The notes beneath the pieces were generated by a model. It had not been told where the DNA came from, ran no database searches, and saw nothing but the letters and a program-made list of their open reading frames with translations. Positions 1 to 6,227 of a stretch of DNA of 17,616 nucleotides are shown here, in pieces. Numbering within the stretch: position 1 is the first letter of the stretch; every line of letters begins with the position of its first letter. Source of the DNA: CALMKX01 sp036274895 (lineage in GTDB: Bacteria > Acidobacteriota > Thermoanaerobaculia > Multivoradales > SZUA-115). The position numbers were made by a program, and so were the translations under genes. Where the stretch lies: assembly GCA_036274895.1 (NCBI GenBank), contig DASUEU010000013.1, positions 1 to 17,616 on the forward strand, in the 5' to 3' direction.

Positions 1-1
1 C

Positions 2-268
2 GACGCGGGGGGCCTGGGGGGGCCGTGGAACGTGGTCTTCCTCGATCCGCCCTACGCGACGGGAGAGGGCGCGGCGTGGCTCGGCGTCCTCGGGCGGCTT
101 CCCTGGCCCGAGGACGGCGGCCTGGTGGTGTACGAGCGGCGGAGCGGCCCACTCGGTCCCGCGCCGGAGGGGCTCGCGCTCGCGACCGAGCGCGTGTACG
201 GAGAAACGACGGTGTCCCTATTTCGGGCGGGCGGCCCCGAGGCCGCCGCCGGGCGAGGAGCTCCATGA
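2..268 (+). CDS. rsmD: 16S rRNA (guanine966-N2)-methyltransferase RsmD, C-terminal part (5' end outside the window)
   Basis: This is the C-terminal 88 residues of an open frame entering from the left edge. It carries the motif VVFLDPPYA, the NPPY/DPPY catalytic loop of N2-guanine methyltransferases. The segment ending in YGETTVSLFR matches the final strands of the RsmD fold. RsmD methylates G966 of 16S rRNA in the 30S particle using S-adenosylmethionine. The family is usually about 180-200 aa, so roughly half is visible. The stop codon overlaps the start of coaD (ATGA at 265-268). The rsmD-coaD pairing is very common in bacteria and supports the call. The SAM-binding motif I lies outside the window. 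Confidence 0.85.
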   Translation, partial: DAGGLGGPWNVVFLDPPYATGEGAAWLGVLGRLPWPEDGGLVVYERRSGPLGPAPEGLALATERVYGETTVSLFRAGGPEAAAGRGAP

Positions 269-747
269 ACCACGCGGTCTTTGCCGGAACCTTCGACCCC
301 GTCACGAACGGGCACATCGACCTCATGCGCCGCGCGCTCCGGGTCGTGGACCGTCTGACGGTCGCCGTGGCGATGCGTCCCGAGAAGGGCGTCCTCTTCA
401 GCCAGGAGGAGCGCGTCGCCATGATCCAGGAATCGATGCAGGGAGAGACGCGGCTCGCCGTCGAGCCCTTCTCCGGACTCCTGGTCGCCTACGCGCGCCA
501 GCGCGGCGCCGGGATCATCATCCGCGGGCTCCGCTTCGTCTCCGACTTCGAGTACGAGTTCCAGATGGCCCTGATGAACCGGCGCTTGAACCCCAAGGTC
601 GAGACCGTGTTCATGATGCCGAGCCAGGAGTTCAGCTACCTCTCGAGCCGATTGGTCAAGGAGGTCTTCGGTCTGGGCGGCAACCTCGAAGGGCTGATCC
701 CTCCCTTGGTGATCGCGCGGCTGCGCGAGCGGCTGCGCCTGCGATGA
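265..747 (+). CDS. coaD: Phosphopantetheine adenylyltransferase (CoaD)
   Basis: A 160-residue protein, the normal family length. CoaD transfers AMP from ATP to 4'-phosphopantetheine, giving dephospho-CoA in the fourth step of cytoplasmic coenzyme A synthesis. Diagnostic motifs are visible: the nucleotidyltransferase signature GTFDPVTNGH at residues 8-17 (the HIGH-like motif), IIRGLR at 85-90, and SSRLVKE at 127-133, which aligns with the conserved ISSTxVKE segment of the family. The frame is open further upstream, but ATG 265 is preferred because it starts directly at the conserved beta strand (MNHAVFAGTFDP), follows GAGGAG at a good distance and overlaps the rsmD stop. Its own stop overlaps the next start (ATGA 744-747), so the three genes are probably co-translated. 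Confidence 0.96.
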   Translation: MNHAVFAGTFDPVTNGHIDLMRRALRVVDRLTVAVAMRPEKGVLFSQEERVAMIQESMQGETRLAVEPFSGLLVAYARQRGAGIIIRGLRFVSDFEYEFQMALMNRRLNPKVETVFMMPSQEFSYLSSRLVKEVFGLGGNLEGLIPPLVIARLRERLRLR

Positions 748-1850
748 GGGCTGCCGCCGAAGCGCCGAGCCGGCGCCGGCGGCTGGCCGCGTTCCTGGCC
801 GAGCTGCCCAAGGCCGAGCTGCACGTCCATCTCGAGGGCTCGATCGCCCCCGGTACCCTGTTGCGCCTGGCCCGGCGCCACGGCGTCGAGCTGCCGGCCC
901 GGGACGAGGCGGGGCTCGCGGAGTGGTTCCGCTTCCGCGACTTTCCCCACTTCGTCGAGGTCTACCTGACCTGCTCGCGCTGCCTGCGCGACCCCGAGGA
1001 CTTCCACACCCTCTGCCTCGACTTCCTCGCCGAGCAGGCCCGCCAGCGCATCGTCTGGAGCGAGGTGCATTTCACCATCTCCACCCACTTGGCCAATGGC
1101 GGCGACGGCGAGGCGATCCGTCAGGCCCTGAGCGCGGCGGCGGAGGAAGGGGCCCGGCGCTGGGGCGTGCGCCTGGGCTTGATCCCGGACATCGTGCGCA
1201 ACGCCCCTGCCGAGCGGGCGGATTGGACGGTGGAGTGGATTCTGGGCTCGCCACCCTCCCGGCCCGCCTCGGCCGGGGCGACCGGGGCCGTGCTCGCCCT
1301 AGGCCTCGCGGGGATGGAAGCGGGCTTCCCGCCGGATCCCTTCGCGCCGCACTTCGAGGCCGTGGCGGGCTACCGCCGGGTGGCCCACGCCGGCGAGCAC
1401 GCCGGCCCGGATTCGGTGTGGCGGGCCCTCGACGTGCTGGGCGCCGAGCGTATCGGCCACGGCGTGCGCTCGATCGAGGATCCCGCCCTGGTCGCCGAGC
1501 TGGCCCGGCGCCGGGTGCCGCTGGAAGTCTGCCCGACCTCGAACCTGCGCCTCGGGGTCTATCCGGACCTCGCTGCCCATCCCATCGCCCGCCTGCGCCA
1601 AGCCGGCGTGCCTCTCTCCGTGGGCTCCGACGACCCACCCCTCTTCGGCACCACCTTGACCGGCGAGCTGCTCGACCTGGCCGAGACCTTCGGCTGGCAG
1701 GAAGCAGAGCTCGCCGAGCTGGTGGCAGCGGCGTGGGAGCAGTCGTTCTTGCCGGAGGCGGAGAAGCAGGCGTGGGTGGAGCAAGTGCGCCAAACGCCCG
1801 TTCCCCTCCGGTCCCCTCTCCCCCCGCCAGGGGGGAGAGGGCCAGGGTGA
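744..1850 (+). CDS. add: Adenosine deaminase family protein (adenosine or aminodeoxyfutalosine deaminase)
   Basis: A 368-residue amidohydrolase that deaminates an adenine-containing nucleoside in a zinc-dependent reaction. The metal and catalytic motifs are intact: HVHLEGS (His27, His29), HAGE (His215, Glu218), HGVRSIED, CPTSN and GSDDPPLFGT (Asp296, Asp297). The family is usually 330-360 aa. The last 20 residues, rich in Pro, Gly and Arg, come from a REP-like palindrome that also supplies the stop codon, so the ancestral end was probably near 1795. The SDDPPxFGT context resembles aminodeoxyfutalosine deaminases of the futalosine menaquinone pathway as much as true adenosine deaminases, so the exact substrate is unsure. 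The start overlaps the coaD stop, as in an operon. Confidence 0.9.
   Translation: MRAAAEAPSRRRRLAAFLAELPKAELHVHLEGSIAPGTLLRLARRHGVELPARDEAGLAEWFRFRDFPHFVEVYLTCSRCLRDPEDFHTLCLDFLAEQARQRIVWSEVHFTISTHLANGGDGEAIRQALSAAAEEGARRWGVRLGLIPDIVRNAPAERADWTVEWILGSPPSRPASAGATGAVLALGLAGMEAGFPPDPFAPHFEAVAGYRRVAHAGEHAGPDSVWRALDVLGAERIGHGVRSIEDPALVAELARRRVPLEVCPTSNLRLGVYPDLAAHPIARLRQAGVPLSVGSDDPPLFGTTLTGELLDLAETFGWQEAELAELVAAAWEQSFLPEAEKQAWVEQVRQTPVPLRSPLPPPGGRGPG
1814..1841. repeat. REP-like palindrome at the 3' end of the deaminase gene
   Basis: A perfect 12-bp stem (CCCTCTCCCCCC at 1814-1825 pairing with GGGGGGAGAGGG at 1830-1841) closes a GCCA loop and is followed by GCCAGGGTGAGAGGGGGG. This matches the general form of a dispersed extragenic palindrome seen in many GC-rich genomes (CCCTCTCCC ... 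GGGAGAGGG ... GGGGTGAGGG). It lies inside the end of the deaminase frame, in the space between two convergent genes. It could act as a transcription barrier for both, although no T-tract is present. Confidence 0.7.
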
Positions 1851-1865
1851 GAGGGGGGTTCGGAC

Positions 1866-3479
1866 CTACGCCTTGCGGCGCAGCAGGAACAAGGCCAGGC
1901 CGGCGATCGCCAGCCCGAGCAGCACCAGGCCGCCGGTCGAGAGGGCCGGGATGCCCGGTACCAGCGCTGCCTGGCCGACCACGAACTGTGTCGGATCAGC
2001 CTGGCCGCCCTGTCCCGGGTCGTCGGTCGAACCGGACGCCTCGTTGGTGCCGTTGCCGTCTGCGTCGTAGCTGAAGGTCCCCTGGTTGGAGATCGTCTGG
2101 CCGACGGTGCCGGCGTTGATCGTGGCGTTGATGGTGATGGTCACCGAGCCGTTGCCGGGGATCGAGCCATTCCAGGTCACCGTGTTGCCCGCGAAGCCCG
2201 CCGTCCCGGAGCTGGCGGAGGCCCCGGTCACCGTGACGGAGGCCGGTAGCACGTCGGTGAACTCGTCGCCCGGGTTGTCCTGCTGCGCCGTGGCGCTCGA
2301 GTTGGTGCACACCACCGTGTAGGTGATGGCGCCCCCCTCGAACAGCTCGCCGGCTACTGTCTTGGTGCAGCTGACGCTCGCCGGGGAGAGGATCTGGGTG
2401 TCGTCCGAGGCCGAGTTGTTGGCCGTGTTGGGGTCACTGGTGGTGGCGCCGTCCACGGCCACGCTGGCGGTGTTGGTGATCGTCGAGCCCAGGGCACCGC
2501 TGGCGGTACCGGTCACCGTGTAGGTCACCGAGCCGCCGTTGGGCAGGTTCACTGTGTCGCTGATGTTGCCGGCGCCGGCCGCCGTGCAAGTGCCGCCACC
2601 CGCGCCGGCGCAGGTCCAGGTGACGCCCGAGAGGCCGGCCGGGAAGGTGTCGGTGACCGTGCAGTTGTTGGCCGCGTTGGGCCCGGCGTTCGAAGCCGTG
2701 ATGGTGTAGGTCACGGTGCCGCCCGGGGCCACCGAGGTCAGACCGTCGGTCTTGGTGAGCGAGACGTCGGCCGGAGCCAGGCCCAGCTCGGCCTCGATCA
2801 GGATGGCGAAGTTGTTGTTGACGCCGAAGTTGCGCATGCAGCCGTTGTTGGCGCCGACGCTGCCGCAGCGCTGGACGAAGCTGGTGGCCGGCTCGCCCGG
2901 GGGCAGGCTGCCCACCGCCGGGGTCTCGTTGATGCGCCAGAACACGTCGTTGCGGCTGGCGTTGACCGCCACGGCGATGGTGTTGTCCGCCTCGCTCGAG
3001 ATGTCGACGTTCGGGTAGGGGAAGATCACCGTGAAGATCGTCCCCAAAGCCGGCGGGGTGATGCCCGTGACAGTGACCGTAGAGAGGGGGATCAACACGC
3101 CTGCGCCGGTGCCGCAGGCCGAGCCCGCAGCGCCGCTCGACGTGCAGTCGGTGTAGAAGGTCATGGTCAGGCTGAAGGGGGCTGTGGAGGCCAGGGTGAA
3201 GGCCTCGATCTGCACCTCGCAGACGCTGCGGTTGGTGCCGGCGAGCACGATCAAGTCAGCCATCGTGGTCGCCGCGCCGTTGGCCGCGGCGGTGATCTCG
3301 GCGCCTTGGTTGGAGGCGTGGGTGGTGTTGTAGATGATGCTGCCCGTGCAGCCACCGCCCTCGCCGAAGACCACTCCGGAGTGAGTCAGGCCGGGAACGG
3401 TCACGACGTTGTCCACCTGTGCTGTGGCGCCACCCGTGGCGAGCGCCAAGGTCAACAGTAGAGCCCCAAGGAAACGCAT
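1866..3479 (-). CDS. Secreted DUF11-domain surface protein with IPTL-CTERM-like sorting signal
   Basis: A 537-residue protein with a signal peptide (residues 1-21, hydrophobic core LGALLLTLALATGGATA). Next come a beta-rich, Cys-containing domain of unknown family (about 22-232), a DUF11 repeat (about 238-360, with GGTVTYTITASNAGPNAANN and an NTASV end) and a second, divergent DUF11-like repeat (about 367-500). The tail has IPALS (510-514), a membrane segment (about 517-533) and RRKA, the layout of IPTL-CTERM / PEP-CTERM-type tails handled by exosortase-like systems. DUF11 domains occur in bacterial surface and adhesion proteins, so a cell-surface or matrix role is likely. ATG 3479 is preceded by GAGGGG. 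A possible extended -10 (TGC-TAGACT, minus strand, 3518-3526) lies just upstream, so it may have its own promoter as well as read-through from the regulator 70 bp upstream. Confidence 0.8.
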   Translation of the reverse strand: MRFLGALLLTLALATGGATAQVDNVVTVPGLTHSGVVFGEGGGCTGSIIYNTTHASNQGAEITAAANGAATTMADLIVLAGTNRSVCEVQIEAFTLASTAPFSLTMTFYTDCTSSGAAGSACGTGAGVLIPLSTVTVTGITPPALGTIFTVIFPYPNVDISSEADNTIAVAVNASRNDVFWRINETPAVGSLPPGEPATSFVQRCGSVGANNGCMRNFGVNNNFAILIEAELGLAPADVSLTKTDGLTSVAPGGTVTYTITASNAGPNAANNCTVTDTFPAGLSGVTWTCAGAGGGTCTAAGAGNISDTVNLPNGGSVTYTVTGTASGALGSTITNTASVAVDGATTSDPNTANNSASDDTQILSPASVSCTKTVAGELFEGGAITYTVVCTNSSATAQQDNPGDEFTDVLPASVTVTGASASSGTAGFAGNTVTWNGSIPGNGSVTITINATINAGTVGQTISNQGTFSYDADGNGTNEASGSTDDPGQGGQADPTQFVVGQAALVPGIPALSTGGLVLLGLAIAGLALFLLRRKA

Positions 3480-3549
3480 GCGTCACCCCTCAGTTCACTA
3501 GGTTTGGAAGCCGCCGTAGTCTAGCACGGGGATCGCGTTTGCACATGGC

Positions 3550-4266
3550 TCAATCGAGGCGAACGAGGGGCGCACAGGCGACGAAGCCGTTCTGGATGGC
3601 GAAACGGGCGACGTCGACGTTGTGGCGCAGGTCGAGCTTGCGCAAGAGGTTGGCGCGGTGGGTGTCGACCGTCTTGATGCCGATAAACAGTCGGGCGGCG
3701 ATCTCACGGGTGGTGTGGCCGAGGGCCAGCAGGCGCATCACCTCGAACTCGCGATCGGAGAGTAGGTCCTCGGGCAGCTGGGGCTGGCTCTGGCGCAGAT
3801 AACGGTCGGTCAAGATCTCGTGCAGGCCCGGGGGCAGGTAGACGCGGTTCTGGGCCAGGGAGCGCACCGCCCGCACCACTTCCTCGCTCGCCGTCTGGGT
3901 GGGCAGGAAGCCCAGGGCCCCGGCGCGCAGCATGCGCAGGGCGTAGTGGGGGTTCGCCTCGTGAGCGAGCACCAAGACCCGTGGGGCCTCGGCCAGTTGG
4001 AGCATTTCGCGGGTGGCCTCGAGCGGGTCCTTGGCCACGAGCGACGTTTCCACCAGGGCGACCTGGGCCGGTACTCGGCGCAGGAGGTCGAGGGCGCTCC
4101 AGGCGTCCTGGGCCTCGCCCACCACCTCGATGTCCCGCTCGGCGCCGAGGACGTTACAGAGGGCCACGTGGAGGAGGGGGAAGCTGTCGACCAGGGCGAC
4201 GCGGATCGGCGCCGGCACGGCCAAGGGACGAGGGAAGGGGCGGGTAGCGGCTTCGCTGGGCAGCAT
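3550..4266 (-). CDS. NarL/LuxR-type regulator with a degenerate receiver domain
   Basis: A 238-residue protein with a CheY-like receiver (about 20-137) followed by a LuxR/NarL helix-turn-helix (about 168-232: LSDREFEVMRLLALGHTTREIA, then KTVDTHRANLLRKL). The receiver lacks key phosphorylation residues. The usual acidic pair is only Asp27 (VDS), the phospho-acceptor position at the end of strand 3 is Glu73 (ALVETSL), and the strand-5 Lys is replaced in GFLPTQ. It is therefore probably not controlled by a classical histidine kinase. ATG 4266 is chosen over longer options because a GGGAGAA ribosome site lies 8 nt upstream and because the upstream frame runs through a dispersed palindrome. The target is unknown. 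The DUF11 gene 70 bp downstream on the same strand is an obvious candidate. Confidence 0.85.
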   Translation of the reverse strand: MLPSEAATRPFPRPLAVPAPIRVALVDSFPLLHVALCNVLGAERDIEVVGEAQDAWSALDLLRRVPAQVALVETSLVAKDPLEATREMLQLAEAPRVLVLAHEANPHYALRMLRAGALGFLPTQTASEEVVRAVRSLAQNRVYLPPGLHEILTDRYLRQSQPQLPEDLLSDREFEVMRLLALGHTTREIAARLFIGIKTVDTHRANLLRKLDLRHNVDVARFAIQNGFVACAPLVRLD

Positions 4267-4458
4267 GGTCGGTTCTCCCGACCCCCGAGCCGGGGCAAGG
4301 CCGGTGCCGGCCGGGCGCCTGCCCTCGGCCGCGCCGCTAAACCGAGAGAAGACAGACACTTGATTCGCCAGAAGCGCGACCTGGCGCGATCGCCTGCGGA
4401 GTGCCGCGCAGATGTCGAGCAACGCCGCCGACTTGCTTCGGCATGACCCCTCCCGGCC

Positions 4459-4537
4459 CTCATTCCCGCGAAAGCGGGGGTCGACCCTCTGCGCGCCGCC
4501 GAAGGCGGGATGGATCCCGGCCTTCGCGGAGATGACG
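4459..4537. repeat. Dispersed palindromic element (CATTCCCGCGAAAGCGGG type)
   Basis: The ends form an imperfect inverted repeat: CATTCCCGCGAAAGCGGGG at 4461-4479, against the complement of the segment ending CCTTCGCGGAGATG at 4521-4534. The sequence belongs to the widespread family of intergenic repeats reading ATTCCCGCGAAAGCGGG ... CTTCGCGGGGATGACGG. It occupies the 365-bp gap (4267-4631) between the divergent regulator and sigma54-activator genes. I see no gene in that gap. A weak -10-like TATGCT at 4599-4604 precedes the activator. Confidence 0.7.
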
Positions 4538-4631
4538 GACAGCGGTTGGTTCCTTTCCGCCTGGAAGGCCAGCGGTGCGGTGAAGCTTCCCTCCCTGCTA
4601 TGCTCTGACCCTGAATTCCCCAATCGACGTG

Positions 4632-6227
4632 ATGAGCAACGACGATCTTCGTCGTCAGCTCGAGACCTCGACGCGCAGCGAGCCCGAGTCGGGCCTGGAC
4701 TTGGTCCAGCGCGCCGTGCCCGGGCTCACCCTGCTCTTCCACCCGGAGCTCGAGCGGATCGGCGAGCGGGCCTCGCTCGCTGCCCTGCCCGCAGGCCAGC
4801 GGCAGGCCCTGTCGCGGCTCGCGCCCGACTTCGGACCACCGGGCGGGGTGCGCGCCCTGCCCCTGGCCGACCCTCACCTCTCGCGCCAGCCCCTCTTTTT
4901 CGAGCCGGGAGAGGAGCCGGGCGGCATCACCCTCGATCCCGCCGCCACCCCCACGACCGTGGCCCTCGGCGGGGCTCGCCTCGCCGGCCGGCTCGTCCTC
5001 TCGGCGGCAGAGGTAGCACGCGGCGCAGTGCTGACCCTGGGCGGCCGGGTGGTGCTCCTGCTGTCGAACCTCGAGCTCCATCCGCCGGCCGGGGTGCCCC
5101 GCTACGGGCTGGTGGGGGAGAGCCCGGCCCTCTGGGAGCTGCGCCGCTCGATCCGCCGCCTGACCGATCTCGCCCTACCCGTGCTCCTGCGAGGTCCGTC
5201 GGGCAGCGGCAAGGAGCTGGTGGCCCGCGCCCTCCACGAAGCCGGGCCGCGCCGCGGCCGCCCTTTCGTGGCGGTGAATCTTGGCGCCGTGCCCCCCAGT
5301 CTGGCCGCCGCCGAGCTCTTCGGGGCCGCCCAGGGGGCCTTCACCGGCGCCGATCGCAGCCGCCCCGGCTACTTCGAGCGAGCCCAAGGCGGCACTCTCT
5401 TCCTCGACGAGATCGGCGAGGCCCCCGCCGAGGTGCAGGTCCCCCTGCTGCGGGCGGTCGAGAGCGGCGAGGTCCAGCCGGTGGGGGCCCGGGCTCCCCA
5501 CCGGCTCGACGTCCGCTTGATCGCCGCCACCGACGCCGATCTCGAGGCGCAGGTTGCGGCCGGCCGCTTTCGTGCCCCCCTGCTGCACCGCCTGGCGGCC
5601 AGCGTCGTCGAGGTGCCGCCCCTGGAGCGCCGGCGCGAGGACTTCGGCCGGCTCCTGGCCCACTTCCTGCGCCGGGAGGTCGCTGCCCTCGGCCCCGGCA
5701 CGGTCGCGGACCCCGGCACCTGGCTGCCGGCCCCGGTGGTGGCTCGCCTGGCCGAGCATCCCTGGCCGGGCAACGTGCGGGAGCTGGGCAACGTCGCCCG
5801 CCGTCTGGTGCTGGCCGCCCGGGAGGGGGATGCCGAGCACCTCGAGCGCAGCTGGCAGGCGCTGCTCGCCGAGCTGGCGACGGCGCCGGGCCCGAGCGGC
5901 CTCGAGCCGGTCGCCTCGCCGCCGTCGCGCCGGGCCTGGCGGCCGGCGGCCGAGGTTGGGGACCCCGAGCTGCTGGAGGTGCTGCAGCGGGAGGGTTGGC
6001 GCCTCAAGCGGGCGGCGGCGGCCCTGGGTGTCTCGCGGGCCTCCCTCTACGACCGCATCGGTCAGAGCCGGCGCTTCCGCAAGGCCGTGGACCTCGCGGC
6101 CGGGGAGATCCTCGCCGGGCTCGAGGCCGCGGGGGGCGACCTCCACGCCGCGGCCCTCCGGCTCGAGGTCTCGCGCTTCGGCCTCAAGCGGCGGATGCGC
6201 CAGCTCGGCCTGCGGGCAGACGGATGA
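4632..6227 (+). CDS. FHA-domain sigma54-dependent transcriptional activator (enhancer-binding protein)
   Basis: A 531-residue activator. Residues about 60-150 resemble an FHA domain (ITLDP...VALGGARLAGRLVLS...VLLLSNLEL), which binds phosphothreonine peptides. The AAA+ sigma54-interaction domain (about 158-395) has Walker A GPSGSGKE (188-195), an intact GAFTGA loop (235-240) that contacts sigma54, Walker B GGTLFLDE (253-260), an arginine-finger region (FRAPLLHRL) and WPGNVREL (378-385). The C-terminus carries a Fis-type HTH (LKRAAAALGVSRASLYDRI) and a second HTH-like segment. It should remodel RNA polymerase-sigma54 at -24/-12 promoters. GTG 4629 is an alternative start, and no strong ribosome site is visible for either. 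The stop overlaps the kinase gene start, suggesting kinase-controlled activity. Confidence 0.9.
   Translation: MSNDDLRRQLETSTRSEPESGLDLVQRAVPGLTLLFHPELERIGERASLAALPAGQRQALSRLAPDFGPPGGVRALPLADPHLSRQPLFFEPGEEPGGITLDPAATPTTVALGGARLAGRLVLSAAEVARGAVLTLGGRVVLLLSNLELHPPAGVPRYGLVGESPALWELRRSIRRLTDLALPVLLRGPSGSGKELVARALHEAGPRRGRPFVAVNLGAVPPSLAAAELFGAAQGAFTGADRSRPGYFERAQGGTLFLDEIGEAPAEVQVPLLRAVESGEVQPVGARAPHRLDVRLIAATDADLEAQVAAGRFRAPLLHRLAASVVEVPPLERRREDFGRLLAHFLRREVAALGPGTVADPGTWLPAPVVARLAEHPWPGNVRELGNVARRLVLAAREGDAEHLERSWQALLAELATAPGPSGLEPVASPPSRRAWRPAAEVGDPELLEVLQREGWRLKRAAAALGVSRASLYDRIGQSRRFRKAVDLAAGEILAGLEAAGGDLHAAALRLEVSRFGLKRRMRQLGLRADG

Noticed and set aside
923..2074. Long plus-strand frame overlapping the deaminase
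   Set aside because: Its composition is Arg/Gly/Pro-rich with no motifs. It is an out-of-frame shadow caused by high GC, as are similar frames at 14665-16221 and the minus-strand frame at 14495-15940.
4267..4623. N-terminal extension of the LuxR-type regulator up to 4623
   Set aside because: The extension translates a dispersed palindrome (AKAGI...DPRFRGN-like pattern), and a good ribosome site sits before ATG 4266.
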